64,000 nt of DNA, from assembly GCF_001029445.1 (NCBI RefSeq), contig NZ_LDOT01000021.1, forward strand, positions 40,238 through 104,237, read 5' to 3'. This DNA comes from Photobacterium aquae. Lineage in GTDB: Bacteria; Pseudomonadota; Gammaproteobacteria; Enterobacterales; Vibrionaceae. Positions within the stretch are counted from its first letter, which is position 1; every line of letters begins with the position of its first letter. The notes under the pieces were generated by a model. That model had not been told where the DNA came from and made no database searches. It was given only the letters and a program-made list of their open reading frames with translations. A program made the position numbers and the translations under genes. Below are positions 52,840 through 62,193 of the stretch, in pieces.

Positions 52840-55800
52840 ATGAACGAATTTCAGAAGACAACTATTGTCACTTTTGATCGCACCCAAGAGTCAAGCATTG
52901 CCTCCGCCCTTATACGCTACCAGGATTTGCTCCGTACCCGTCAGGCATTCATAGATACGGGATGCTATATGCTGCAGTTCAATGTGGCATTTATGGATAT
53001 TAGCGAAGGCGAATCCCGTTACCTCCAAATCACCGACAGTAAATATGCCGAGTTGATCGTTGACGCACTTAATCATACTCCCGACGGGGGATTTGACATC
53101 TCAGACGTGACCAGCGAGGCGCGAGATCTTTATATCTCCGAAGCGATTTTCTTCGCGATTGCGCTTGAATATGACGGGCTAAAGTCGGTTGTGCGCGATA
53201 CGGCACAGGCGATGGTCGATTACTCCCGCTTTTATAATGACACCTCGGCGATGTGGGTCGATGATATGCGAGTATTCGGTGCCGAGGCTCTCTATATTAT
53301 GGCCCGCCTCGATCCTAATGATGCCGTGTATTTGGCTCAGTTCTTTATTCCTTACTGGGACGATGAACATGCAACGGGGTACGAGTTGATGTTCTCTTCT
53401 TTGGTGGAAGAGCATGGCTGGTCAGATGCGATGATGAGGGCGTTTGTCTGGTGTGACAGTCCTGAATTTCGTTTCGCCTTCTATGGTATGAGTTTTGATA
53501 GACGTGAGTCGTCCTATCAGCCATTAGGGGATTTCTTGCAGCAGAATCCTGAGCGCTACCCGCGTTTCAAGGCGCTGGTTGCCGAGCGTTTTGCCGCACA
53601 ACCAATGCTTGCCCGTTATGGCGAAGAAGATTCGCTTGAGGATATGCAGCCGGTTCGCTTTATCTATGAAACATTGTTTGCCGAATTGTGCCTGTGCCGG
53701 TACGAACCGCGCCACCGTGAAGGGTTACTAGCCCGCACATTCATTGTCGATTCGTTGGAAAATGAAGCTCTGGATTTAGAGCGGGAACTGCGTGCAAGTA
53801 TAGAGACGCCGCTGGTTGCCTATGCGGGCAGTGTGTTTCAAAAGAATGCCCGACATGAAGCTTATGAGCAGAGACAGGCAGCCCTTTATCGCCATAATGG
53901 CGGGATCAATATGATCAACGAGTTCGTTGCCAGCCTGCCGTTTGGCACGGAAATGTCCGGGTATATCTACACTGGCCGTGCCAGCGATGTATTGGAGAAG
54001 CTTGGTGGGGTGAATATTTGGCAGCAGGCAAAGTCCCATGCGCTCACCTTGAATGATGTGCTGGATGAGGCCTGTTGGAACTACGGAAGCAATGATTGCC
54101 TGCGAGAAAACCTCCATGAGGTGCTGGAACATGTTGGTAGGAGCTTGCTGGTTGACGGCGAGGTGCAGGAAACCGAGTTGGCTGATGGTTTCGTCTCGCA
54201 GATCAGTGTGAGGGCCGAGGGTGAAGAAGAGCGTCGAGAGTATTATGATCAGGTGATGCTGCGGATTGTTGATATGTTCTATCATTTGCTTGGCAAGCAG
54301 CCATTGTCTGACGAAACGTGCGAATGTCTGATCGGCAATGATGAATACCGAGCGGTAATCTCGGAAGAGGCTTTCTGGGAGCGCTATGCACCGGACCAAG
54401 GAGAGTGCGACGGGCCATTGAACCAGCGTCAGCAGCGGCAGTTGGCGGCAGTGCTGGGTGAATTTTCCGATATGGATAAAAAGGTCGACCAGCGCCTGTT
54501 AAGGCAGGCTGATAAGCTGTCTGTTGAGCGTGCATGCTACGAGGTCTCGCGATGGGATAGTGCCCCCGATCTTGGTAGCTGCACCCTTGCGGCCTACCTG
54601 CTCCATGGTGATTATGTTGCCCGGGTGGGGGATGAGCAGACGATGGGGTTGGCGGCCTATATCAGTCAGGATCTTTTTGCCAAGGTGTGTCGGCTAATGC
54701 TGCGGCAGGCTGAGGTTGCGGATGAAAGTGACAGCCAAGGGTTGTCCGGTGCTGATGTGGCTGCGATTGAAGATTATTTTACCGCCCAGCAGACCACGCT
54801 ATCGCAAGAAGAAGTATTGGATTTGCTCAATCGGCATTTGCACCGTGATGATGTTCATTGTCGAACAACGTTGAGTTTCCCTGCAATCAGTGAAAAGCAG
54901 CACTGTTATCGTTTTTTCAGCTATTGTGCCAATGAGTTTCAGCGGGTAGTGCTGTGTTGTTATTGGCTCAAGCAGTTGTCGCTGCCGATAGCAACGCAGG
55001 CAAAACGATTGTGGGAGTTGCTGGTGGCAATGGCGCCGGTCAAGGTTATTTGTCAAATAAGCCAGGTCTATCCCCATGAAGGACGCGGGCTGAAATTTGC
55101 AAATCGGCTGGAGGAAATTGAGTTTTACGAAATGCTCAATAAATACCACGGTATTGCCGAGTCCTACACGCTGGCCAGCGAGCTGCAGCAGTGCCGTACT
55201 CTCTATAGCAAAGAGCGGCAATACCATGCTTTGGTTGAGCTAGTCGATGATCTTCATTCAACCAGTACCAGTATGTTCGCCCAAGCTGATAAACGCAGGG
55301 CGCAGGCCTTGATTGATGGACTGGATTCTATTTACGAGTGCCACAAGGTTAACTATCACTTCCACGCGTCGCTCTATAACCCTGATTACGTCTTCGAGCT
55401 TGGGGATGATTTTGCCCGCGCGATGCAAATTTTTATTTCGCTTAACGCCAATTCGTGGGAGGAGGTATTGGCCCAGCGCTGGGGCAAAGCGTGTTTGTTC
55501 AAAGGGTTTGTGGAGGATCTGCCAAAGCAGTATCACTTGGATATCAATTATCACCCTGAGGTTGATAAACTCGGTAGGTCACGCTGTGACGGATATGACT
55601 GGGTGCCGGTGACGGTCATGCAGCGGCAGGGAAATCGTAATGTTGTTATCAAGACGGATCGAGACTTGATAACAACAACCGAGGATATCCGTCTGTCAGG
55701 GGTTCTAGTATTGCTAGACGAAAGTATTGACCACCAAGAGATTATTGATGCGATTGGGCGTTTGCCTACCCAGCCTGAACGGGAGGCGCAGTTGCATCAG

Positions 55801-56394
55801 GCGGTGTTCGGCTATTTATCCGGCGAAATGAGCTATGACTCAGTTGGGCCGTTGTTCAATACGTACCTTACTGATAACTTGATGGCTGGGCTCGACAACT
55901 ACGGCTACAACTACAGCATTGGCCACTTTTTGTGGTGTATTGACGAGGAGCGTCGTCAGCGCTTACTTACACTGCTGGGCAATCACAGCTACCGTGGCTA
56001 CAAGGTGATCGCCGAATATGCGACGTGTGGTTACATGGCGGAGCTGGTCCGAAGCGGTGAATGGACCTTGATGGATTATCTCGAAGCCAATGAGCGGGAT
56101 CACCGCTCGGCGGTAAGCGGGTGGTTAGTGGAGAAAATGCTAGCCTTACCGGTAGAACGCAAGTTTCTCGTGCTCTGGGCGATTATTCATTACCGCGACA
56201 GTTTGGGGCCGTTCTTTGTTCAGTTGGCAGCCAATGGCGAGTTGCGGGAATGCCTGTCGTTTCTTTATCCCGAGCGGCGGGAGGTGCTGGTTGATATCTT
56301 GGCCGCCCAGCCAAATGGCAAAGAGCTATTGGCTATTTTTGACGGGGAGAGTTCACGACCTGTCAGAGATAAGTTGGCGGTGTTCTTGCCATAA
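52840..56394 (+). CDS. Unrecognised 1184-residue cytoplasmic protein
   Basis: No signal peptide, no membrane helix and no motif of a known enzyme class is visible. The sequence is acidic, rich in Tyr, Glu, Leu and Cys, and mostly helical with repeated short pairs such as EALYIMARLDP, AVYLAQFFIPYW and ELMFSSLVEEHGW in the N-terminal 250 residues, which read like alpha-solenoid repeats. A more beta-like segment (VPVTVMQRQGNRNVVIKTDRDLI) lies around residues 925-955, followed by a helical end. The ATG has no clear Shine-Dalgarno and follows the MarR gene by 36 bases, so translation may depend on that gene. The ORF is uninterrupted and ends with a good terminator, so it is a live gene. Function unknown. 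Confidence 0.75.
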   Translation: MNEFQKTTIVTFDRTQESSIASALIRYQDLLRTRQAFIDTGCYMLQFNVAFMDISEGESRYLQITDSKYAELIVDALNHTPDGGFDISDVTSEARDLYISEAIFFAIALEYDGLKSVVRDTAQAMVDYSRFYNDTSAMWVDDMRVFGAEALYIMARLDPNDAVYLAQFFIPYWDDEHATGYELMFSSLVEEHGWSDAMMRAFVWCDSPEFRFAFYGMSFDRRESSYQPLGDFLQQNPERYPRFKALVAERFAAQPMLARYGEEDSLEDMQPVRFIYETLFAELCLCRYEPRHREGLLARTFIVDSLENEALDLERELRASIETPLVAYAGSVFQKNARHEAYEQRQAALYRHNGGINMINEFVASLPFGTEMSGYIYTGRASDVLEKLGGVNIWQQAKSHALTLNDVLDEACWNYGSNDCLRENLHEVLEHVGRSLLVDGEVQETELADGFVSQISVRAEGEEERREYYDQVMLRIVDMFYHLLGKQPLSDETCECLIGNDEYRAVISEEAFWERYAPDQGECDGPLNQRQQRQLAAVLGEFSDMDKKVDQRLLRQADKLSVERACYEVSRWDSAPDLGSCTLAAYLLHGDYVARVGDEQTMGLAAYISQDLFAKVCRLMLRQAEVADESDSQGLSGADVAAIEDYFTAQQTTLSQEEVLDLLNRHLHRDDVHCRTTLSFPAISEKQHCYRFFSYCANEFQRVVLCCYWLKQLSLPIATQAKRLWELLVAMAPVKVICQISQVYPHEGRGLKFANRLEEIEFYEMLNKYHGIAESYTLASELQQCRTLYSKERQYHALVELVDDLHSTSTSMFAQADKRRAQALIDGLDSIYECHKVNYHFHASLYNPDYVFELGDDFARAMQIFISLNANSWEEVLAQRWGKACLFKGFVEDLPKQYHLDINYHPEVDKLGRSRCDGYDWVPVTVMQRQGNRNVVIKTDRDLITTTEDIRLSGVLVLLDESIDHQEIIDAIGRLPTQPEREAQLHQAVFGYLSGEMSYDSVGPLFNTYLTDNLMAGLDNYGYNYSIGHFLWCIDEERRQRLLTLLGNHSYRGYKVIAEYATCGYMAELVRSGEWTLMDYLEANERDHRSAVSGWLVEKMLALPVERKFLVLWAIIHYRDSLGPFFVQLAANGELRECLSFLYPERREVLVDILAAQPNGKELLAIFDGESSRPVRDKLAVFLP

Positions 56395-56414
56395 GAGCTT
56401 ACTAGAATGTTGAT

Positions 56415-56446
56415 AAAAAGCGCTGAGAGATCGGCGCTTTTTTTAT
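56415..56446 (+). terminator. Terminator of the 1184-residue gene
   Basis: A 9-bp stem (56415-56423 with 56434-56442) flanked by A5 and T7. Confidence 0.9.
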
Positions 56447-56675
56447 TTGTTCTGGTGTGAAGTCGTGCCGTTACGTAAAGAGCTCTCACTTGTCAGAAAC
56501 AAGATTTTCCCTGGCCACTAATGTTTGGAATAGACCCAAGAAAATAGAGGTTACTTGGAGAGAGTCCAATAGGGCTTTGCGGTGGAAAATATAAAAATCG
56601 AGTTCCTGATAACAGGGGCACACCGCCATAAATAACCACAAACAAATACAATCATTGGCTAGGTTGGAGTGTTTG

Positions 56676-58088
56676 ATGAGTAGTTCTAGATACTGGCTGG
56701 CAATTGCCTTGCTGGCAACGCTAAGTGCCTGCCGTGAAGATGCGGCTGAAGAAACCGATGTATTGTCAGGCGAGTCCAGCGAAAGTGAAATCGTTGCCCC
56801 GCCCAATACTGATACGGAGGAGGGATCTGGTGAAGAGCCGCAAGTCCCATCGCCTTCCCCTACACCTCCTCCCGAATCGTCTGAACCTCCCGCCGAAGAG
56901 CCTGTTGACCCTCCGCCGCCCCCAAAACCTGTGGTGGATATTGACGGTTTGCCTTTGCCTGATCTTGAAACCAAACATGACTATGTCGCTTATTTGGCTG
57001 CTCGTCCCCAGTATTACACTCGAGTGAGTGCCCCATTTGGTAACGTTGACCGTCAAGACAATACGCCATCAGATAATAAAGTAACCAATGCGGGTGCTAA
57101 TCTGGGGCGGATACTGTTCTATGATGTCAGGCTCTCGGCAAACAATAGTCTGGCATGTGCATCTTGCCATGGTCAGCAGCATGGGTTTACTGATCCGAAC
57201 ACATTCAGTGACGGTTTCGATGGCGGGAAGACTGGACGTCATTCAATGAGTCTGACCAACGCGACCTACTATGAAAATGGCCGTTTTTTTTGGGACGAGC
57301 GTGCCCGTACCCTTGAAGAGCAAGTACTGATGCCGATTCAGGATCAGGTTGAGATGGGGATGAACTTATTTGATCTTGAGGTGAAGTTGGCACAAACCAG
57401 CTTCTATGGGCCGTTGTTTACGGAAGTATTCGGAGATGAGGCGATCACCAGTGACCGTATTTCGCGGGCGTTGGCGCAGTTCATCCGAACGATGGTGAGC
57501 TATGAGTCCAAGTTTGATCAGGCTTTTGTTGCAGGGGAGTGGGATGAACCGAATTTTTCTGCCGTATTTACCGAACAGGAGATGCTGGGATTACAGCTAT
57601 TTACCGGCTTCCCCGGAAGGGAAAGCCAATCGCTAGGGTGCATTGCTTGTCATCAGACAACGGCTTTTTCTATGGATCAAGCACATGTCAATGGATTGGA
57701 TGGGACCAATGCGGAAGATCAGGGCAGCGGTAATGGATTCTTCAAATCCCCTTCGCTAAGGAATATTGAGGTCGGGGCTCCCTATATGCATGACGGTAGG
57801 TTGGCAACGCTGATGGATGTCGTGGAGTTTTACAATAGTGGTATTCAGCGTCATCGGATCCTGAGCCCTGATTTGACTCGCGATGGTCGTGTCGGCGGGG
57901 CGCCTGTTCGTATGAATCTCTCACAGCAGGAAAAAGAGGCGCTGGTTGCATTTCTGGAAACGTTGACCGACGAGAAGTTTTTGGTGAACCCAATATTCTC
58001 AGATCCCTTTGCCCAGGGAACTACACTGTCGGAGCCTCCTTCATCATCAGAGCCGCCTGCGTCAGCGGGGACAGTATCTTCTGAGTAG
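56676..58088 (+). CDS. Dihaem cytochrome c peroxidase, lipoprotein (CcpA/MauG family)
   Basis: 470 residues from ATG 56676 (GGAG upstream). Lipoprotein signal with LSAC (cysteine 20). A ~75-residue low-complexity linker rich in Glu, Ser and Pro (EEPQVPSPSPTPPP) precedes the enzyme. Haem-binding sites are CASCH (Cys161, Cys164, His165) and CIACH (Cys322, Cys325, His326). YMHDGRLATLMDVVEFYN near the end is the usual conserved segment. Removes H2O2 in the periplasm with electrons from cytochrome c, or modifies a partner protein as MauG does. A second Pro/Ser-rich patch (EPPSSSEPPAS) forms the tail. No partner gene adjacent. Confidence 0.87.
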   Translation: MSSSRYWLAIALLATLSACREDAAEETDVLSGESSESEIVAPPNTDTEEGSGEEPQVPSPSPTPPPESSEPPAEEPVDPPPPPKPVVDIDGLPLPDLETKHDYVAYLAARPQYYTRVSAPFGNVDRQDNTPSDNKVTNAGANLGRILFYDVRLSANNSLACASCHGQQHGFTDPNTFSDGFDGGKTGRHSMSLTNATYYENGRFFWDERARTLEEQVLMPIQDQVEMGMNLFDLEVKLAQTSFYGPLFTEVFGDEAITSDRISRALAQFIRTMVSYESKFDQAFVAGEWDEPNFSAVFTEQEMLGLQLFTGFPGRESQSLGCIACHQTTAFSMDQAHVNGLDGTNAEDQGSGNGFFKSPSLRNIEVGAPYMHDGRLATLMDVVEFYNSGIQRHRILSPDLTRDGRVGGAPVRMNLSQQEKEALVAFLETLTDEKFLVNPIFSDPFAQGTTLSEPPSSSEPPASAGTVSSE

Positions 58089-58107
58089 TCGTTTTGCTTT
58101 GATGGGC

Positions 58108-58140
58108 AAAAAAAACCTGCGGCAAGGGATTTGCGCAGGT
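58108..58140 (-). terminator. Minus-strand terminator-like hairpin
   Basis: A 10-bp stem with one bulge (outer arms 58115-58120 and 58135-58140) followed on the minus strand by eight T. It lies ~90 bases beyond the bidirectional terminator of the yjf cluster. Confidence 0.65.
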
Positions 58141-58228
58141 GATGTCAAAGGAACAAACATTGACGAGATATGAACTTGTCATTGTTATTAACGAGGGCGT
58201 TTGCTTCTTGGATCACATGACGTTATAT

Positions 58229-58272
58229 AAAAAAGCCGCATACCAGTAAGTAATTGGTATGCGGCTTTTTAT
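58229..58272. terminator. Bidirectional terminator of the yjf-type operon
   Basis: A perfect 16-bp stem (58230-58245 with 58255-58270) with A5 and T5 feet, 20 bases after the yjfM stop. Confidence 0.92.
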
Positions 58273-58292
58273 ATGTTGGAATTGAAAGGTGA

Positions 58293-58928
58293 TTAACCGC
58301 CCCAACCCCAGCTACTGCTCTTACTGCTTGAAGAAGAGCGGCTCCAGCTTGATTTGGCTGATACCGTAGAGCCAAAACCACCACGTGAGATGGTCTTGTT
58401 CACGGTTGCCTTGGGTTTCATGTGGTCATCGCTGATAGTGACCGTGGTCTTCTTGTAGGTATTGCCGTAGTTGTAGCCATCGGCAGATGTCCAGTCGTTA
58501 TAGAAGACACTACCGCGTTGGTACGAGGTAAACATTGGCTGCGAGCGGTAGCCGTAGCCGCCAGAGTGCTTATCGTACATGTGGTAGAACATGAAGCCGG
58601 CCATAGCTGGCATAAACCAGCTTTTGCCTTCTTGCTGAATGCAGGCGTTGTTGCCGAATTCCGTTTCGCAGGCATAGCGGGAGTCGTATTTCGGCGCTGT
58701 ACGTGCGGCCTCTGTTAGTGCTTTTTTATAGGCAGTAGTACATTCTTGGCTCATGCCTGGGTTGTCATCGATGCAATCGGTAAGCGTCTGATAGATTGTC
58801 GCTTTACGATCGTTATCGCTGCACCCTGTGATGGCAACCGTTGCCACGGCAACGGTAATTGGCGTCATGGCAGCAGGGCGCCAGCATTTGCGCATGCTGG
58901 CGAATACGACCTGTTTACTGCGTTTCAT
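58293..58928 (-). CDS. yjfM: YjfM-like DUF1190 lipoprotein
   Basis: 211 residues. Basic N terminus and a hydrophobic stretch ending in VAITGC, a lipoprotein box with the cysteine near residue 36. The DUF1190 pattern follows: IYQTLTDCIDDNP, CTTAYKKAL, YACETEFGNNAC and a Gly/Tyr-rich middle, ending in a Ser/Trp/Gly tail (SSSSSKSSSWGWGG). Last gene of the cluster, 9 bases after yjfL. Role unknown. Confidence 0.85.
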   Translation of the reverse strand: MKRSKQVVFASMRKCWRPAAMTPITVAVATVAITGCSDNDRKATIYQTLTDCIDDNPGMSQECTTAYKKALTEAARTAPKYDSRYACETEFGNNACIQQEGKSWFMPAMAGFMFYHMYDKHSGGYGYRSQPMFTSYQRGSVFYNDWTSADGYNYGNTYKKTTVTISDDHMKPKATVNKTISRGGFGSTVSAKSSWSRSSSSSKSSSWGWGG

Positions 58929-58937
58929 GGCGGCTCC

Positions 58938-59354
58938 TTAGTATGTCATACAGGCGGCGTTGAGCAGCCCGACAGAAACCGAAACCGCAGCCATCATAAT
59001 ACCCGCAGGAACTTCACCGGCTTCAATGCGCTCGACAATTTTCGGCATAAAGCCAAAACGCATAATGGCAAAGGCAAGGAGCTGTGCGATAAGCGCCACG
59101 ACACCCCAAATTGCAAAATCGATAATATTGACAGAGTTGCTTGCCGCTCCAGCAATCGCGAGGCAGTAGCCGATGATTGAGCCTGATAGGCCGATAGCCG
59201 CAGCTATGTTCTTGTCCTCTTTAACCAGTTTCCACTCGTCGTGCGGTGTGAAGCGGACGTAGACAAATTTGAACAAGAGCAAAAAGGCAATTGAAAGCGA
59301 AAAATAAAGCAAAAAGGCACCAAGGCCAGCCAGTGAGTGAGTAATTACTTCCAT
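58938..59354 (-). CDS. yjfL: YjfL-like DUF350 membrane protein
   Basis: 138 residues with four membrane helices, typical of DUF350. Conserved pieces are LSGSIIGYCLAIAGAA and FAIWGVVALIAQLLAF. It lies between yjfK and yjfM in the usual order. Function unknown, inner membrane. Confidence 0.85.
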   Translation of the reverse strand: MEVITHSLAGLGAFLLYFSLSIAFLLLFKFVYVRFTPHDEWKLVKEDKNIAAAIGLSGSIIGYCLAIAGAASNSVNIIDFAIWGVVALIAQLLAFAIMRFGFMPKIVERIEAGEVPAGIMMAAVSVSVGLLNAACMTY

Positions 59355-59374
59355 GCGTTATCCATGTTGTGTTG

Positions 59375-60007
59375 TTAGCCAATGAGTTTAAAGTCGGTTG
59401 ATGACAGGTCGAAGCCGGTACTGATCGCCAAACAGCGTTCAGGGCGTTGCTCTATGAACTTCTCTTCACCGGCAATGAGCAGAGATTCCATCTGGCCTTC
59501 ACCACAGTCGCGGTCGTAGACCATCACAAACTGGTCGGTTTCGCTGATCGTACCGTCTTGGAACCAGGTTTTCTCTGTCATCGCGACGGGTTTGATATTG
59601 TCCCATACTTTTTCGAAGCGATGCTCTTCCAGTGTCCAGAATGGCTGGACGATGTCGTGGTCGAGGATCTTTTTCCATTGGGTTTCGGTATCAATGGGAC
59701 GTGATTCATAGAAATAGTAAAGCTTGACTTCGCTGATGTCCGCTTCGCTGCTGCCGTGAATCAAAACTTGGATAAAGCCATCATCATCGGTGTAAAAACG
59801 TAACAGGCGAGTCTGGTGGTCGAGGTGAACCTCGCCAACGGCTTTGATCAGCTGGGTTTCGGCTGCCCCTTCGATAATTAACTGGGGTTCGATGAGTCTA
59901 AGTTTCAGGCTATCAAGCTCGAAAGCGCCGCCTAATCGCAGGCCTAGAATCTCAGGGCTGCTTGGTGGCGGTGGTGTTTTGTCTTTTTTCTTGAACCAGC
60001 TAAACAT
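59375..60007 (-). CDS. yjfK: YjfK-like DUF2491 protein
   Basis: 210 residues, soluble, beginning MFSWFKKKD with a Pro-rich stretch (PPPPSSPEILGLRLGG). The DUF2491 body includes FELDSLKLRL, VHLDHQTRLLRFYTDDDGFIQVL and YYFYESRPIDTETQW. Stands between the channel gene and yjfL. Role unknown. Confidence 0.85.
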   Translation of the reverse strand: MFSWFKKKDKTPPPPSSPEILGLRLGGAFELDSLKLRLIEPQLIIEGAAETQLIKAVGEVHLDHQTRLLRFYTDDDGFIQVLIHGSSEADISEVKLYYFYESRPIDTETQWKKILDHDIVQPFWTLEEHRFEKVWDNIKPVAMTEKTWFQDGTISETDQFVMVYDRDCGEGQMESLLIAGEEKFIEQRPERCLAISTGFDLSSTDFKLIG

Positions 60008-60021
60008 ATTGGCTCCGGTAG

Positions 60022-61074
60022 TTAACTTGCTGTAGTTGTCGTGGTCAAACGCGGCCAGTCAAAATGGTCGATTCTCTCGTCAGAGATATAGAAGATCTTG
60101 GTGCCGGGAGGAACATCGCGGTTAAGGCTTGGGTTTAGTTCAACGCCATTGCCACAGTCGATGGCAATGAGAATGGCCTCATGGTGCTGTTTGAATAGCG
60201 GGAATAATGCACCGACAGTCGTCGGCAATGCCGTATGTGGGTATTGCACGGCATACTGGGTCATTCCTTTGTGGGTGCTGAGCAGCTCATGATGCAGTTC
60301 GCTCGAGCCCGGATCGATAGCCGCCTTGGCTAGCATCTCGACGGCAACTGAAGGAATACATTCTGCGTTGGGGCAGTGAAGTTTGAGAATACTGCTGAGG
60401 GTTTCATCGGTGAAATAGGCCAGCAGATGGGCATTGGGGTTACGGTGGGCACAGAAGAGTGCCGCAGATAGACTGATATCGTCTTCTGGGTTGTCGATCA
60501 GAATACAGCTCGCGGTATCGACGCCAGCCCTAGCCATGCTTTCGCTATCGGTGAAGGTGTTGACCTGTACGAATTCGATTTCGCCCGGTAGCGGGTTGTT
60601 CATCTCTGGGCGAACGCAAAGAACAATATCCCGGCGTCCTTTTTCTTCGTATTGCAGCATTTTGATCAGGTGCAAGGTGCGCGGTCCGTTCCAGCCCAGC
60701 ACGAGGATATGGTTTTTCACTGAAAGCGTCCTTTTTCCGATTAAGCCTTGTTTCCAGTAATCGATAAGTACGCTGGCAACACGGCCAACAGTTATGGCAA
60801 ACAGGCCAAGCCCACCAGGTATCACAAACAGCATGATTGCCCACTTTCCCGCTGCTGTCGTTGGCGACATATCGCCATAGCCAACCGTGGAAGCGCTGAC
60901 AACAAGGTAGTAGAGAAAATCTGTCGGCGTATTGGTGAGTGCCTGCTCGCCGGTAGCCAGCAACAAGATGTAGCTGACTACCGTATAACCGATTACTAGC
61001 AGTAGGAGGTTACGTCCGCTTAGGGAATGGAACTGCGATGCAGCCCAGCGGCGTAATAACATCCATAAGGTCAT
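60022..61074 (-). CDS. Two-helix K+ channel with RCK/TrkA-N domain
   Basis: 350 residues. One membrane helix (~21-40), pore loop with the potassium selectivity filter STVGYGD (residues ~66-72), second helix (~80-110), then an RCK domain starting NHILVLGWNGPRTLHLIKML and a C-terminal part. This is the MthK/Kch-type layout. Its place inside the yjfIJKLM set, between the PspA-like gene and yjfK, suggests a link between ion leakage and envelope stress (inference). Confidence 0.88.
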   Translation of the reverse strand: MTLWMLLRRWAASQFHSLSGRNLLLLVIGYTVVSYILLLATGEQALTNTPTDFLYYLVVSASTVGYGDMSPTTAAGKWAIMLFVIPGGLGLFAITVGRVASVLIDYWKQGLIGKRTLSVKNHILVLGWNGPRTLHLIKMLQYEEKGRRDIVLCVRPEMNNPLPGEIEFVQVNTFTDSESMARAGVDTASCILIDNPEDDISLSAALFCAHRNPNAHLLAYFTDETLSSILKLHCPNAECIPSVAVEMLAKAAIDPGSSELHHELLSTHKGMTQYAVQYPHTALPTTVGALFPLFKQHHEAILIAIDCGNGVELNPSLNRDVPPGTKIFYISDERIDHFDWPRLTTTTTAS

Positions 61075-61108
61075 TGTCGCTCCTTGTTTTACTGCTTGTA
61101 ACGGAGGA

Positions 61109-61795
61109 TTACTGGCCTAGAATGCGCTTAAGCTCGTCTTCGGCAGAAGATGGACGTGGAGAAGAAATACCAGCTTCAGCCAGTTTCTTGTCTAGGCTTG
61201 AGCCTGATTTTTCTTCGGCCATTTCTTCAGCAGCTTCTAGCTCGGCGGATTTTTCTGCCTGACGCTGTTTGATACGCTCTAGCGATTCTACCGCTGTGTG
61301 CATTTTGGTATTGGCACCTAGATTGGTGGTAGATACCGCAGCTTGTGCTTTTTGCACGGCTTCGTTGGCCTTAACAACATCTACTTGCTGCTCAAGCTGG
61401 CGTAGCTTGTCTTTAGCCTGGCTGATGTTGGTACGCATGCGCTCTTCAGAAGTGACAAACTGGTCGAGGTAGTTCTGCTCGGCCTGCTGCTCGTTGCGTA
61501 GGTTTGCGACTTTCTGGGCACACTCAAGAGCAAGCTCCTGTTGGCCTTGTTCCATTGCCTTGCGGGCATGGCTTTCATAGTCAGAAATACCAGATTCGAA
61601 ACCGTTCACTTTTTGTTGTGACAGCTTACGCTTGGCAACGATGCTCACTAGGGCTTCGTCAGAGCGGCGCAGTTCGTCTTTGGCTTCGCGAATTTCCTGA
61701 TCGAGGATACGCAACGCTTGGCTGTCAGCTACAGCTTCTGCTGTTTCGTTAACTCCACCTTTAAGGGCAGTAAACAGTTTTTTCCAGACGCTCAT
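61109..61795 (-). CDS. yjfJ: YjfJ, PspA/IM30 family protein
   Basis: 228 residues, almost wholly coiled coil with heptads between residues ~25 and 180 (EIREAKDELRRSDEALVSIVAKRK and onward). The start MSVWKKLFTALKGGVNETAEA is the amphipathic helix typical of PspA/Vipp1 proteins, which bind damaged inner membrane and form ESCRT-III-like assemblies. Its start overlaps the yjfI stop as ATGA. Confidence 0.92.
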   Translation of the reverse strand: MSVWKKLFTALKGGVNETAEAVADSQALRILDQEIREAKDELRRSDEALVSIVAKRKLSQQKVNGFESGISDYESHARKAMEQGQQELALECAQKVANLRNEQQAEQNYLDQFVTSEERMRTNISQAKDKLRQLEQQVDVVKANEAVQKAQAAVSTTNLGANTKMHTAVESLERIKQRQAEKSAELEAAEEMAEEKSGSSLDKKLAEAGISSPRPSSAEDELKRILGQ

Positions 61796-62193
61796 TATGC
61801 GTTCTCCTGCAGATGGTCTTGGTATAGGTCAATAAAGGCTTCGACATTGCGGAATAGAGTCGCAACTTCGATAACGATACTTTCTGCTTTTGACTGTGAT
61901 GACAGTGAACCGAAGGCAACGTAGTAGCTGCTGTCTTCGATTTCGTTGATGCCGATAGTCGAAAGCGGGAAGATTTTGTGAGTGCGTAGGATGAAGGCAT
62001 TAAGCGCGGTAGGGTCGATCACTTGCTGCTCGCTGAACAGTAGAACTTCGACCACAATTTGCTCACCAGCTACGGCAAGAAAAGCCTCGATGTTATCTTC
62101 ATTGATAATGCGAAGGGCCTGGCCGTTAATTTCTACGTCCCAGCCTTCGTGTTCGCTTAGCAGTGATGCTAGCTCGGGTAGTTGCCAACTCAT
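61795..62193 (-). CDS. yjfI: YjfI-like DUF2170 protein
   Basis: 132 residues, acidic and soluble. DUF2170 features: WQLPELASLLSEHEGWDVEI, LLFSEQQVIDPTALNAFILRTHKIFPLS and a helical C terminus. First gene of the six-gene operon; AAAAGGAAAC precedes the ATG. Function unknown. Confidence 0.88.
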   Translation of the reverse strand: MSWQLPELASLLSEHEGWDVEINGQALRIINEDNIEAFLAVAGEQIVVEVLLFSEQQVIDPTALNAFILRTHKIFPLSTIGINEIEDSSYYVAFGSLSSQSKAESIVIEVATLFRNVEAFIDLYQDHLQENA

